A stretch of DNA of 64,000 bases from Nocardioides sp. URHA0020 (GCF_000620705.1 NZ_KK211166.1:793117-857116); one strand, 5' to 3'; positions 25,554 to 35,262 are shown, numbered from the stretch's first letter. The notes: generated from the letters alone by a model not told the origin. Numbers and translations are program-made.

Positions 25554-26414
25554 CTACTTCACAAACCGGGCGATGAAGTCGAGGGAGGTCTGGGCGACCT
25601 CCTCCCAACCGTCGTCGATGGTCAACGAGTGACCGCGGCCCGCGATGAGGGTGTACTCGGTGAGGTGGTCCTTGTTCTTCTTCTGGCGCTTGTAGATGGC
25701 CTTCGACGTGGCGTCAGGGGCCTGGTGGTCGAGCTCGCCGGAGATCACGAGCATCGGGCCGCGGTCGGGGTTCTTGTTGTCGGTCTTCGCCTCGCTGCCG
25801 GGGTTGATGTTCGAGAACGCGGCCTGGAACAGCGGGACGCCGGAGCCGGCGACGTGGAACTGGTCGTAGAGGCGGTGGGCCTCCTCCTCGCTGACCGCGT
25901 TCGCGAACCCGTAGCGGAACTGCTCGAACGTGAGCGCGACGGCCTTGTGCCGGTTGCTCGGGTGGGCGAGGACCGGCGCCGCGGCCTTGAGGGCGGATGC
26001 GGGAAGCGGCAGGACGCCGCGGCCGCCGGCGGCGTCAATCGCGACGGTCGCCGCCGAGACACCTCGGCCGGCGAGCATCATCGCGAGCAGGCCGCCGAAG
26101 GAGTGTCCGATGACAGCGGGCTTGCGGTCGAGCATCTCGATGATCTGCTGCTGGTAGGCGGCGACGTCCCCGACGCTCTTGTTCGCGAAGACGTCGGGGT
26201 TCTCCCGTGCCTCCTCCACCGTGGTCGGGTCATCGGGCCAGCCGGGGGTCACTGCGGCGTAGCCGGCGTCCTCGAAGAACTTGGCCCACCGGTCCCAGCT
26301 GCTGTCGAGGAGCCAGAGACCGTGGACGAACACGACCGGCTGCTTGCCCGACTCGTTGGCCTTCTTGACCTCGTCGAGCTCGGACTGGGTGGGGGCGGGG
26401 GTGACGTCGTTCAT
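25554..26414 (-). CDS. alpha/beta hydrolase
   Basis: A 286-residue cytoplasmic enzyme. PVVFVHGLWLLDSSWDRWAK, nucleophile IGHSFGGLLA, acid in MLVISGELDHQAPD and histidine in AGRGHSLTIDDGWEEVA give an intact triad. The cap (PSNRHKAVALTFEQFRYGFA) marks it as a paralogue of 19342. CGAGGAGCCGAA precedes the ATG. It leads an operon with the crotonase gene and is divergent from the secreted hydrolase at 26721, with a 306-bp shared control region. Confidence 0.88.
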   Translation of the reverse strand: MNDVTPAPTQSELDEVKKANESGKQPVVFVHGLWLLDSSWDRWAKFFEDAGYAAVTPGWPDDPTTVEEARENPDVFANKSVGDVAAYQQQIIEMLDRKPAVIGHSFGGLLAMMLAGRGVSAATVAIDAAGGRGVLPLPASALKAAAPVLAHPSNRHKAVALTFEQFRYGFANAVSEEEAHRLYDQFHVAGSGVPLFQAAFSNINPGSEAKTDNKNPDRGPMLVISGELDHQAPDATSKAIYKRQKKNKDHLTEYTLIAGRGHSLTIDDGWEEVAQTSLDFIARFVK

Positions 26415-26720
26415 TTCGGCTCCTCGGGTTTGGGCTCAATGGAGGACCCGATCGTCGAACGCGGCGAAGGTCGTCGGAATCGTGCGTTTCCGTGAAGATC
26501 CGAACCGGCCGACCGACCCGCCGCCTCACATCTTGGCCATGACCTGATCTGTTCGGGTTAGGTGCGTGCACCCCTCGCCCGAACACGTGAGGCCCGGGAC
26601 GGCAGCCACCCCCCGGCGCTTACCGTCGCCCGGTTCGATCCCGTTCGACACCACGATGTGCGGGACACGTCGGCGGTCGTTGACTCCGGAGACCATCCGA
26701 AAGAAGTCTCTGGAGGAGTC
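26415..26720. promoter_or_regulatory. divergent control region between two hydrolase genes
   Basis: 306 bp with ribosome sites for both genes at its edges (GAGGAG on the minus strand near 26420; CTGGAGGAG at 26711-26719). No ORF is convincing. It must hold two promoters; I see no clear -35/-10 pair and no strong palindrome. Confidence 0.5.
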
Positions 26721-27623
26721 ATGAAGATGAGAAACAACCGAACCACCGTGCTGCGGACAACACTCGCCGCAACCTGTCTGCTCGCGCTTGGCGCCGGCGG
26801 CGTCTCGACTGCACAGGCACACAACTCGCCGGCCACCACCAAGTCGACCACCACGGTCACCAGCGCGACGGCTCTGGAGAAGGCGGTCCGTGCCCAGAAG
26901 CAGAAGCCGACCATCGTGCTGGTCCACGGGGCGTTCGCCGACGCCTCTGGATGGCAGGCGGTCGCCACGAAACTGATGGCCGACGGCTACCCGGTCTACG
27001 CGCCGCCGAACCCGTTGCGCTCGCTCGACTACGACGCCGCGTACCTGAGGTCGTTCCTCGCCACCATCGAGGGACCGGTCGTCCTGGTCGGCCACTCCTA
27101 CGGTGGCGCCGTCATCACCAACGCCTCCACGGGCAACCCGAACGTCAAGGGGTTGGTCTACATCGCTGCCTACGCACTCCAGAAGGGCGAGACCGTCGCA
27201 GACGCCAACCAGCTCGGCGGCCACCCGGAGGAGTCCCTCCTCCTGGCAAACGTCCGGACCAGGGCGTACCCGAAGCCGTTCCCGGACTACCCGGACGGTG
27301 ACGCGGACGTCTACATCAAGGACGCCCCGTTCCGGAAGGTGTTCGCCGCCGACCTACCGCGCAAGACGACCCAGTTCATGGCGGCCTCGCAGCGGCCGGG
27401 GTCCTACTTCTCCCTCGGCACCCCGTCCGGCGAGCCGGGCTGGAAGACAATCCCGTCGTGGTACCTCGTCGCCCTCGACGACAAGGCCATCCCGCCGACC
27501 GCAGAGAAGACGATGGCGAAGCGCGCTCACGCGCACACGCGGATGATCCACAGCTCGCACGTCGCCATGATGAGCCACCCGAAGGTCGTCACGAACATGA
27601 TCGAGCAGGCTGCGACCAGCTGA
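26721..27623 (+). CDS. secreted alpha/beta hydrolase
   Basis: ATG 26721 follows CTGGAGGAG and begins a signal peptide (MKMRNNRTTVLRTTLAATCL, LLALGAGGVSTAQA-H). The 300-residue protein is paralogous to 14672: PTIVLVHGAFADASGWQAVA, nucleophile GHSYGGAVITNA, acid in SWYLVALDDKAIPPTAEKTM, histidine in SSHVAMMSHPKVV. Both copies keep the same N-P-L-R segment after the oxyanion strand. Likely an exported esterase-type enzyme with unknown substrate. Its stop is followed by a hairpin shared with the convergent regulator 4. Confidence 0.88.
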   Translation: MKMRNNRTTVLRTTLAATCLLALGAGGVSTAQAHNSPATTKSTTTVTSATALEKAVRAQKQKPTIVLVHGAFADASGWQAVATKLMADGYPVYAPPNPLRSLDYDAAYLRSFLATIEGPVVLVGHSYGGAVITNASTGNPNVKGLVYIAAYALQKGETVADANQLGGHPEESLLLANVRTRAYPKPFPDYPDGDADVYIKDAPFRKVFAADLPRKTTQFMAASQRPGSYFSLGTPSGEPGWKTIPSWYLVALDDKAIPPTAEKTMAKRAHAHTRMIHSSHVAMMSHPKVVTNMIEQAATS

Positions 27624-27636
27624 TCCGCCAACCAGG

Positions 27637-27668
27637 GTGCCCGGACGCGGTTCGCCGCTTCCGGGCAC
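27637..27668. terminator. bidirectional hairpin GTGCCCGGA / TCCGGGCAC
   Basis: Nine-bp perfect arms and a 14-bp loop in the 54-bp gap between the convergent hydrolase (ends 27623) and LuxR gene (ends 27678). Confidence 0.7.
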
Positions 27669-27677
27669 TCGCGTCAG

Positions 27678-30401
27678 CTAGGGCCGGTCCATGACCAGCC
27701 GGGCGAGCTGGATCCGCTTGCCGACCCCGAGCTTGGTGTACACGGCACGCAGGTGGGTCGCGACGGTGTTCGGTGAAACCAGTAGCGCCTCAGCGACCTC
27801 GCGGTTGCTCAGCCCGTCCGCGACCAGTAGCGCGACGCGGACCTCGGATTCGGTCAACGCGTCCCAGCCGTCCGTTGCGCGCTGCGCCTGCGGCCCGGAC
27901 CGCTTCCGCCGTACGCCGACCTGGCGCAGGGACCTGCGCAGCATGTCGGCTGCCCCCGTTGCGTCGGCGGACGAGTACAGCTCCCAGGCGCGGTCCAGTG
28001 CGGCAACGCCTTCGTCGCGCTTCCCATCTCGAATGAGGAGGCGGCCCAGATCGCCGGCGATCAACGCCCGAAGAAGGACCCGAGGTGAGGACGCCAGTGC
28101 CTGGTCTGCGGTAGTGACCGCACCCGGGTCGTTGGCCTCCAACCCAGCCAGATACGTGGCGACGGCTGCTGCTGTCCTGGTGCCCTTGGCGTGCTGGACC
28201 GCGATCCCGGAGAGTGTTGCGGTCAGGCGATGGTCGCCGGCGCTGAGGGCGATTCGGTGGGCAACGACCAGGTTTTCAACGGTCGCGAGCGTAAAGGGTC
28301 GGTCGGTCAGAACTGCCTGTACCCGTTGCGCAGCCGCGGTGGTGTCCCCGCGGAGGAAGAGCACCATGGCGGGGACGAGCCCGGTCCAGGCGGCGGCTGG
28401 CGCCCGGCCCGCGACGTCGTCGGACGTTGCCGCCAGTGCGGCCGCGGCCCGAACATCGCCGCGCAGGAGCGCGATTCGCGCCTGGACGTCACGGGCCCCG
28501 AGCACCACGTCCGCCTGGCCGAGCCGTGCCGCCCCTGCGGCGCAACGCTCGGCGTGGCTGGAGGCTTCTGCCAGAGATCCGGTCGAGAGGCGCAGCATCG
28601 AGCGTCCTAGCTCGAGCTGCATGTCGAGGGGCCCGCCCGGGTGTGCGTCGAGGGCCTGTTGGTCCAGCCAGTGCTCGGCACCTTCCTGGTCGTCGAGCTC
28701 GAGCAGCGCATGAAGCTCCTCTATGACGACAGCACCCAGACCCCGGGCGGCGCGGTGGAAGTGTGATGCCGCCTCAGCCGGCGAGCCCTGGAGCAGCGCT
28801 CCTGTCCCGGCCGCTCGACTGGTCCAGGCTTGCGTCACGGTGTCTGCGCTGGTGGAGGCCACGTGCGGTTCTCGCTGGCCGGTGCGGGCAAGTCCAGCTC
28901 GCTCGATAGCGCTCAGCCGGGCGTTCGTGCGGCTGTCGAGTCCGGCGTTGACCCCCTGGCGGGCTTCGGCGACGAGCTCGTCGTAGCGGCCGAACATCCA
29001 CCACGCCGGCGCGACCGCGACCAGCGCGGTTGGGCTGTTCACGACGTTCTCGGCGTACTCCTCGACTGCCTGTTGGAACATCGAGGCGCCGCAATGGCCG
29101 TCGATGATCTCAGCGGTCAGCTCGCCGTGGAGCGGGTCCGCCGGGTCGACGAGTCCGCGGGCTCGGCGAAGCAGCGTCAGCGACTGGCCGACGTGTCGTT
29201 CCTCGGCAGCCGCCAGTTGCAGGACGGCAACGGCCTCTCGATCGCCAGGCAGAGCTGTGGCGCAGACGTGCGGCGCGACTTCGCCGAGCGGCCGGTGGTG
29301 CTCGGTCAGGTGGCGAATCGCATCGCGGTGCGTCAACTGCCGCAACGACTCCGGTACGGATGCGTAGGCGCCTGCTCGGACTAGGTCGAGGCCGAAAGAC
29401 AGTTGACGCCCGTCGTCTTTCAGGTAGCCGTGCGAGACCAGCGCCTCCACGGCCGTCACCAGGCGTCGAGGCGGCAGCTCCACGACCGCGGAGAGGTCAT
29501 CCAGGCTGAAACGACCCAGGACTGCGCCGGTGAGGAGTACCTCGACGGTCATCGGGTCGAGGTCGGCAGAGATTCTTGCCCGAAGGCATGACACGAACCC
29601 GTCCGGGAGGACCTCATGTCCCGTCTCGGTCGGCAGGGCGTGGACTGGCGCATCCTCGACGACGTGGTCGAGGAGGTGAACGAGGAGTCCGGCGTACCCG
29701 CCAGCTCCGCGGATCATCCGGGTCAACGTCGGCGAAGGTTGAAAGCGCAGTCGCTCCTCGGCAAGATCTGCGACGGCCTGGTTGCTCAGTGGCCCAACCG
29801 CCAGGTGAAGTAGCGGAACGTCATGACCCGCGGCTGAGGCGATCTCGTCGAGTTGGGGCGAGCCTGCGCGGCCGGTGATGAGCCAGCTCACCGGCACCGC
29901 GCGAAGTTGGCCCGGCAGGGTCTTGAGCGCGAACAGGCTCGCTTGGTCTGCCCACTGAACGTCGTCGACTGCGATCAGCACGGGCTGGTGGGTGGCCCGC
30001 CTTCCGATGGCTGACGCCAGTCGGTCCAGCAGCCAGACGGGGCGGTCGTGGGAGTGTTCGAGGTCGGCGAACTCCTCGTGCGTCAGCAGCGGTCCCGACG
30101 GTGACCACAGCGCAGCGGCCAAGGTGGCGTACGGCGGTGCGGAATAGCTCTGGCGCTCATCGTTGCCGTCCGCCGACCGAGGGTCGACTGACGACCCGGC
30201 AGCGACATGGCTGCCGCGGCGACGACTCTGCTCGACGATCTCGTCGTGCAGCGCGGACAGGCCGACCCCACCGTGCCCGCTGACGCAGAGCACTCGGCCC
30301 TCACCGGCATCGACCCCGGCCCGCAGGTGGCGCAGGCCGGTCGCGATCTCGACCCCGCGCCCGTGAAGGGTGCGAAGGGCTGGCTGCGCGGGGGCGTCCA
30401 T
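27678..30401 (-). CDS. LAL-type LuxR regulator 4 with degenerate Walker A (907 aa)
   Basis: Architecture as the other four: an N-terminal ATPase-like region, helical middle, and LuxR HTH at the end (LTESEVRVALLVADGLSNRE, VAEALLVSPNTVATHLRAVY). The P-loop reads GHGGVGLS (residues 42-49): the invariant lysine is leucine (L48). The Walker B region VLIAVDDVQWADQ is intact. In known P-loop ATPases loss of this lysine abolishes or strongly weakens ATP binding, so this protein may act without ATP hydrolysis. It is preceded 43 bp upstream by regulator 5 in the same direction. Confidence 0.9.
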   Translation of the reverse strand: MDAPAQPALRTLHGRGVEIATGLRHLRAGVDAGEGRVLCVSGHGGVGLSALHDEIVEQSRRRGSHVAAGSSVDPRSADGNDERQSYSAPPYATLAAALWSPSGPLLTHEEFADLEHSHDRPVWLLDRLASAIGRRATHQPVLIAVDDVQWADQASLFALKTLPGQLRAVPVSWLITGRAGSPQLDEIASAAGHDVPLLHLAVGPLSNQAVADLAEERLRFQPSPTLTRMIRGAGGYAGLLVHLLDHVVEDAPVHALPTETGHEVLPDGFVSCLRARISADLDPMTVEVLLTGAVLGRFSLDDLSAVVELPPRRLVTAVEALVSHGYLKDDGRQLSFGLDLVRAGAYASVPESLRQLTHRDAIRHLTEHHRPLGEVAPHVCATALPGDREAVAVLQLAAAEERHVGQSLTLLRRARGLVDPADPLHGELTAEIIDGHCGASMFQQAVEEYAENVVNSPTALVAVAPAWWMFGRYDELVAEARQGVNAGLDSRTNARLSAIERAGLARTGQREPHVASTSADTVTQAWTSRAAGTGALLQGSPAEAASHFHRAARGLGAVVIEELHALLELDDQEGAEHWLDQQALDAHPGGPLDMQLELGRSMLRLSTGSLAEASSHAERCAAGAARLGQADVVLGARDVQARIALLRGDVRAAAALAATSDDVAGRAPAAAWTGLVPAMVLFLRGDTTAAAQRVQAVLTDRPFTLATVENLVVAHRIALSAGDHRLTATLSGIAVQHAKGTRTAAAVATYLAGLEANDPGAVTTADQALASSPRVLLRALIAGDLGRLLIRDGKRDEGVAALDRAWELYSSADATGAADMLRRSLRQVGVRRKRSGPQAQRATDGWDALTESEVRVALLVADGLSNREVAEALLVSPNTVATHLRAVYTKLGVGKRIQLARLVMDRP

Positions 30402-30444
30402 CGTGCCAACCTACGAACGTCTCTCGGGCGAGGTGTACGTCATG

Positions 30445-33207
30445 CTACGTACCCGTGTGACGGTCGTCGTTGATCTCGCTCAGCGCCGCGGCCAGCTGGC
30501 CCCGGCCGCTGATGCCGAGCTTGGGGTAGATCTTGTACAGGTGGGTGCTCACCGTCCGGTGCGAGAGCAACATCTGGTCACCGATCTGCCGGTTGCTGAG
30601 TCCCTTCGCCGCCAACTGGGCGATTCGGAGCTCGTGTGCGGTCAGCGACACCCAAGCCGAGCTACCGAGGGTTGTCGGCGACTCACCTGCTGCCCGGAGC
30701 TCTTCGCGCGCCGACGCTGCCAGGACGATGGCTCCGAGCGACGGCAGCGAGCCAGCCGCAATGCGGAGTCGGTGGCGAGCCTCGGCGAGACGCCTATGCC
30801 GGCGCAACCACATGCCGTAAGAGAGCTGGGTCCTGGCCGACAGAAAGGGCCAGGCACGAAGCGAATCGAGCGCCTCGATGTAGTGCTCCTCGGGATCCTC
30901 TTCGTGGAGGAACGGCGCGGCGTACACCAGCTGCGCGGTGAGGATCTTCGAGGCCGTGCGGCGCTGGTGCTCCTCGAGGGTCGCGAGCTGCTCCTTGATG
31001 TCATCGAGCCGACCCGCGTGAACGGCGGCCTCGATCAGGTCGGCGGCCACCAGGCTGCGGTAGTAGAGGTGGAAGCATTCGTCGCTCGGATCGAAGATCC
31101 GGAGCAGGTGGTCGACCGCCTCCCCGTACCGACCGCCCGTAATGCTGATGCTTCCCCGGGCGTACTGGGCCATTGCGAGCATCGGGGCTGCACCCCGTTC
31201 GCGCAGTACGCGTTCTGCCGAAGCCACCAGGACCTCGGCTGACTCAAGATCTCCGCGACGTGCGAGGGCCGTGGCTGATGCGAGCTGACACGTGACATAG
31301 AAGAGTGCCTGACCTTGGTCAGGGGCGAGCCGGATTGCCTCCTCCGCGCTGGCCTGCGCCCGGAGGAAGATACCGGTATGGATGTCGGCCCATGTGCTCG
31401 CGGTCAACGCCTGCACGAGCACACCGAACTGACCCTGCCGACGAAAGTCCTCGACCGCGCTCAGGATCCGAGGCAGCGCCGCCGGATAGTCTCCGACGGC
31501 CATAGCGACCAGGGCGACCCAGAAGTCAGTGACCGACTGGTCCTGCGTGACCTGCGGTCGCAACCGGTCGAGATGCTCCGCAACCGCGCCGGCCCGCTCC
31601 ATAGGCGTTGCGAGCGCGCGGACCATAAGGAGGCCGACATCGTCGTGCGGGTCCGGCGTCACGGCTTCGGCAGCCTCGGTCACCGCCAATCGCTCCTCCA
31701 ACGTCGGGTTCGACCACCACATGCGCAAGGAATGCTCTCGAAGTGCACCGACCGCACGCTCCGGTTCACCGGACATGCCGATCTTGCGAGCGATAGGCGC
31801 CAGAGCCATCACGTGCGCCGCGCCGCTGTAGATCCCGTTCCGGGTGACATCACGAACCCAGCCGAGGCGGTTGTTCTCCAAGTCGTCGAGGAGCGCCACA
31901 TCGATCGTTGCCAGGATCTCCTCGACCAGGTCCGGGCGACCAAGGTCGACGGCTTGGTGCATAGCATCGACAGATAGCGCCGCGCGTCGTCGAGGGTCCC
32001 GGGCAGTCCGTGCGGCCCGCCTCAGAGCGGCGACAGCAGTTTCCTGGTCACCGGCCACACTGAGCTGACGTGCAGTGTCGACCAGCGCGGTGGCCAGGTC
32101 GTCGTCGAGGTCCGTCGTCGACGATGCGCGGTGCCAGATCTGCCGAGCGGGCTCGTGGTCGAGAACCGTGCTGAGAGCTCGGTGCGCGGCCTGTCGTTCC
32201 GCCACGGTGGCGCTCTGGTAGATCGCTGAGCGGATCAACGGGTGTTCGAAGGTGACGCGTTGCTCCCCGACGTGCACGAGACCAGCGTCCCGCGCCAAGT
32301 CGAGGGCCAGGCTGGGTTCGGTGTCTCCCCAATCCGGGATACGGGTGACTGCTGTCAGGATCTCGTCTCGGTTGTCTCGGTCACTGCTCGCGGCCACCAG
32401 GAGCAGGTCGCGCGCCAGCTTCGGGAGCAATATATGACGCTCCGAAAAGGCGTTCTCTAGACGTGCGGTCAGGGGAACGAGCTGACCCGGGGGGGGCATC
32501 TGGCCGGTCGAGCGCATGAGTGCTCGGGGCAGCTCGACCAGCGCGAGCGGGTTGCCGGCTGCCTGGTCGAGAACGGTGTCCGCGTCTCTTGGACCCAACC
32601 ACGACGCGTTCCGAGTCAGTACCTCCCGGGCCTCGGCGTGCTCCAACACTGGGATCGGCAGGTCCTCGAAGCCAGCGCGAAGAAGAAGTTCTCGCCGTGC
32701 CGACGCGTCTCGAACCCCAAGAACGCAAGCGACGGGGCTGTCGACGAGGCGCCGCACGGCGAAGACGATCGCATCGAAGGACGGCTGGTCCAGCCACTGC
32801 ACATCGTCGACGCGAAGTAGCACAGGCGCTGTCTCCGCGAGGTCCTCGAGAAGGTGAATGAGTGCCATGGCGATCGCACCGACCCCAGACTGCCCCGCGT
32901 CCATCACGCAGCGCTCGAGGACGTCAGCTGCGTCAGGCTGAGCAACTCGTAGGCCGGCGAGATGATGCTGGACGAGCAGGTGCAGGCCGGCGTACGCGAT
33001 TGTCACCTCCGTCTCCGACGGTGTGGTCGTCACGACCTGGATCGAACGTTCCGCGGCGCGCCTCTCGACCTCGTCTAGGAAGGTGGTCTTTCCGATGCCT
33101 GGCGGCCCGCTGACCACGACAGATGCTCCTTGTGACGGAAGGCCGCGAAGAAGGTTGCCGATCACCTCCAACTCTGCCGCCCTGCCGACGAAGGTCGCGC
33201 TGCTCAT
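30445..33207 (-). CDS. LAL-type LuxR transcriptional regulator 5 (920 aa)
   Basis: MSSATFVGRAAELEVIGNLL leads to Walker A GPPGIGKT at residues 34-41 and Walker B VLLRVDDVQWLDQ at about 122-134. The TPR-like middle is long and the C-terminal LuxR HTH is LTAHELRIAQLAAKGLSNRQ, IGDQMLLSHRTVSTHLYKIY. Most like regulator 1 in the HTH (SSHLYKAFPKLG versus STHLYKIYPKLG). Divergent from the alpha/beta hydrolase at 33422, and 43 bp before regulator 4, so regulators 5 and 4 may be co-transcribed. Confidence 0.92.
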   Translation of the reverse strand: MSSATFVGRAAELEVIGNLLRGLPSQGASVVVSGPPGIGKTTFLDEVERRAAERSIQVVTTTPSETEVTIAYAGLHLLVQHHLAGLRVAQPDAADVLERCVMDAGQSGVGAIAMALIHLLEDLAETAPVLLRVDDVQWLDQPSFDAIVFAVRRLVDSPVACVLGVRDASARRELLLRAGFEDLPIPVLEHAEAREVLTRNASWLGPRDADTVLDQAAGNPLALVELPRALMRSTGQMPPPGQLVPLTARLENAFSERHILLPKLARDLLLVAASSDRDNRDEILTAVTRIPDWGDTEPSLALDLARDAGLVHVGEQRVTFEHPLIRSAIYQSATVAERQAAHRALSTVLDHEPARQIWHRASSTTDLDDDLATALVDTARQLSVAGDQETAVAALRRAARTARDPRRRAALSVDAMHQAVDLGRPDLVEEILATIDVALLDDLENNRLGWVRDVTRNGIYSGAAHVMALAPIARKIGMSGEPERAVGALREHSLRMWWSNPTLEERLAVTEAAEAVTPDPHDDVGLLMVRALATPMERAGAVAEHLDRLRPQVTQDQSVTDFWVALVAMAVGDYPAALPRILSAVEDFRRQGQFGVLVQALTASTWADIHTGIFLRAQASAEEAIRLAPDQGQALFYVTCQLASATALARRGDLESAEVLVASAERVLRERGAAPMLAMAQYARGSISITGGRYGEAVDHLLRIFDPSDECFHLYYRSLVAADLIEAAVHAGRLDDIKEQLATLEEHQRRTASKILTAQLVYAAPFLHEEDPEEHYIEALDSLRAWPFLSARTQLSYGMWLRRHRRLAEARHRLRIAAGSLPSLGAIVLAASAREELRAAGESPTTLGSSAWVSLTAHELRIAQLAAKGLSNRQIGDQMLLSHRTVSTHLYKIYPKLGISGRGQLAAALSEINDDRHTGT

Positions 33208-33421
33208 ACCGGCCCTCTGTTCCCAGGAAGACGGCGGCCCGAAGCCGCCCTGACGTCGTACCTGACGCTAAGGGCCGAGAATGAGTCGATGTCGGCTGTT
33301 CGTGCAGACCTGTGTTCTGGATCTGCACGGACAGCACAGACCCGTGCGCAACCAGACGGCACAGCGACCTCGGCAACTCCTAGCGTGGATCTACCCGAAC
33401 CACCCGCGTGAGGAGGACTCG

Positions 33422-34219
33422 GTGCTCCTACGGGCACAACCCGATGACGGGCGCGGCCTGGTCGTTTTCGTGCACGGCTCGACCCTGCATCAGTCCTCGT
33501 GGCTGCCTTGGGCGCAGCTCTTCAACGACAACGGGTACGAGTCCGTCGCGGTCACTTGGACCGGAGAGCCTCTCGGGGAGGGACCTGCTCGCTGGAGCGA
33601 CATGTTGAGGCCGGGCCCGGTGCGGCTCAGCCGGGTCATCGCACGCGTTCACGAGACCGTGTCCTCGCTGTCTCGCCCGTCGATTGTGATCGGGCACGGC
33701 ACGGGTGCCCTTCTGGTCGAGGCTTCGCTCGGCCACCCACTTGTGGCTGCCGGGATCGCCATCGCGCCCACGCTGCGCGGGCCGTTGCCCACTGTACGAA
33801 CCGCGCTGGAGGCGTACAGAGACCTGCGGTCCAGGAGTTTTGCCGACGAGCAGCCGTCCTCGCGTGCGAGCTTCCACCGGTGGTACGCGAACGAGGTGTC
33901 CCGCGAAGCCTCCGACCTCCTCTACGACACCTACGTGGCGCCCGTCCAGGTCCGGCGGCTTGGTCGAGGGACTGCCACGAGCGGCCGCCTGGACGCCCGA
34001 GATCCTCACCGGCCGCTGTTGTTGTTGAGCGCCGGTCGAGACCGGATCGTCGCGGAGGCGTCCGTCGCCTCCCGCGCCCGGCGGTGGCGCTCGGCGTACC
34101 CGGACGAGACCACGGACCACTACGTGTTCCCTCGGCGTTGCCACGCCCTCGTCATCGACGAGGGTTGGTCTGACGTCGCCAACCACTGTCTCGACTGGCT
34201 GACGACCCAGGGCCTCTGA
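33422..34219 (+). CDS. alpha/beta hydrolase-fold protein lacking the nucleophile
   Basis: GTG 33422 is preferred to the in-frame ATG 33281 because GAGGAGG sits 5 nt upstream and the fold begins right after (GRGLVVFVHGSTLHQSSWLP). The 265-residue protein follows the 19342/25554 plan. Its nucleophile elbow reads IGHGTGALL: the catalytic Ser is Gly (residue 93). Acid (LLLSAGRDRIVAEA) and histidine (PRRCHALVIDEGW) are kept. A pseudo-enzyme, or one using another residue such as Thr94, is possible. The other start would add an unrelated 47-residue leader. Confidence 0.8.
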   Translation: MLLRAQPDDGRGLVVFVHGSTLHQSSWLPWAQLFNDNGYESVAVTWTGEPLGEGPARWSDMLRPGPVRLSRVIARVHETVSSLSRPSIVIGHGTGALLVEASLGHPLVAAGIAIAPTLRGPLPTVRTALEAYRDLRSRSFADEQPSSRASFHRWYANEVSREASDLLYDTYVAPVQVRRLGRGTATSGRLDARDPHRPLLLLSAGRDRIVAEASVASRARRWRSAYPDETTDHYVFPRRCHALVIDEGWSDVANHCLDWLTTQGL

Positions 34220-34245
34220 CCGGTCGTGGACCGCCAGGACCATCC

Positions 34246-35262
34246 CTACTCGATGCTGCGCCGCAACTGCCGCCAGTCGCGTGGGGAGACGCCGTAGGCA
34301 GTGCGGAACCTGCGGGCGAAGTGCGCGGCGTCTACGAACCCGCAGCCGTGCGCGATCGCCGCGATCGTCCGGGACTCGCCCCCGGGTCGGGCGAGCTCGC
34401 GTCGGGCCTGCTCCAGACGTTCACTCATGATCCACTCAGCCAGGCTCAGCTCCTCGGCCGCCCACAAGCTGTACAACCGGCGAACCGAGATGTTGTGGAC
34501 CTTGGCGATCTGCCCTGGGGACAACCCGGGGTCACCTAGTTCCTGCATCACGTACAACGAGATGCGGCGCTGCAACGAGTCCTCCAACGCTCCCCGAGCA
34601 ACGGAGGAAGATCCCGCTACCGACCAAATTAAGGCCCGGGCCAGTTCGGCCGTGGCCGTCCCCAGCATGGCCGAGGCCGAACTGCCCTCCACCTGGTCGA
34701 GGTCGCGGACAAGGTGAACGATGTGCTGCCGCACTAGGCCGTAAAGCGGGCTTGATTCGAGGCGCTCGATGGCCACCCTGACCATCTCCATCGGGAGCCC
34801 CAGGGTCTCGCGGTCCATGTTGATCGCGCGGGTAAGGCCAGTGTCTGTCCGGGCGAACTGGTAGGTCGACGTGTGGTCGGTTAGGACCATCCCCAAGCCG
34901 GCTGCCCCCGAGACGTCGCTGCCGCGCTGAATGAAGCGCCACTGTCCAGGGGTCATCACGCTCAACGAGACGCGCTCCGCGGTTACGCCTGCCCGTCCGG
35001 GACCTTGCGTCAGACGGATGCCAGTGCTGGCGCGGCTCAAGATGTCCACGCCGCCCCCGAGCGACCACACGCTCATCGTCGCTTCGACGCCACGGTCGGC
35101 CGCCTGGTGGGTGATCTCGGCCGAGACGCCCGCGCTTCGCATCACCTTCAGGAGCGCATCCCGGCGCTCATCTGGAGGAACCGTGCTGGTATCCAACACA
35201 AGAACCACGGCGGCCTCTTCTCGTTCAACGAGTGCTCGGACCTGTCCCCAGCGACCGACCAC
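34246..35262 (-). CDS. AraC-family transcriptional regulator
   Basis: A 338-residue protein. Residues about 50-190 are a beta-rich AraC-binding-like (cupin) sensor region (MSVWSLGGGVDILSRASTGI; SVMTPGQWRFIQRGSDVSGA). Residues about 235-335 hold two helix-turn-helix units, LSPGQIAKVHNISVRRLYSL and RTIAAIAHGCGFVDAAHFAR, ending RFRTAYGVSPRDWRQLRR, the AraC signature. Closely convergent (26 bp) with the nucleophile-less hydrolase. This is the last member of the hydrolase/regulator block; its upstream region faces the GTGTCCCG repeat array. Confidence 0.88.
   Translation of the reverse strand: MVGRWGQVRALVEREEAAVVLVLDTSTVPPDERRDALLKVMRSAGVSAEITHQAADRGVEATMSVWSLGGGVDILSRASTGIRLTQGPGRAGVTAERVSLSVMTPGQWRFIQRGSDVSGAAGLGMVLTDHTSTYQFARTDTGLTRAINMDRETLGLPMEMVRVAIERLESSPLYGLVRQHIVHLVRDLDQVEGSSASAMLGTATAELARALIWSVAGSSSVARGALEDSLQRRISLYVMQELGDPGLSPGQIAKVHNISVRRLYSLWAAEELSLAEWIMSERLEQARRELARPGGESRTIAAIAHGCGFVDAAHFARRFRTAYGVSPRDWRQLRRSIE

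Noticed and set aside
29400..29430. Possible left transposon end (AGTTGACG with nearby CTTTCAG)
   Set aside because: Single copy inside the coding sequence of LuxR regulator 4, without phased repeats or a TGT terminus.
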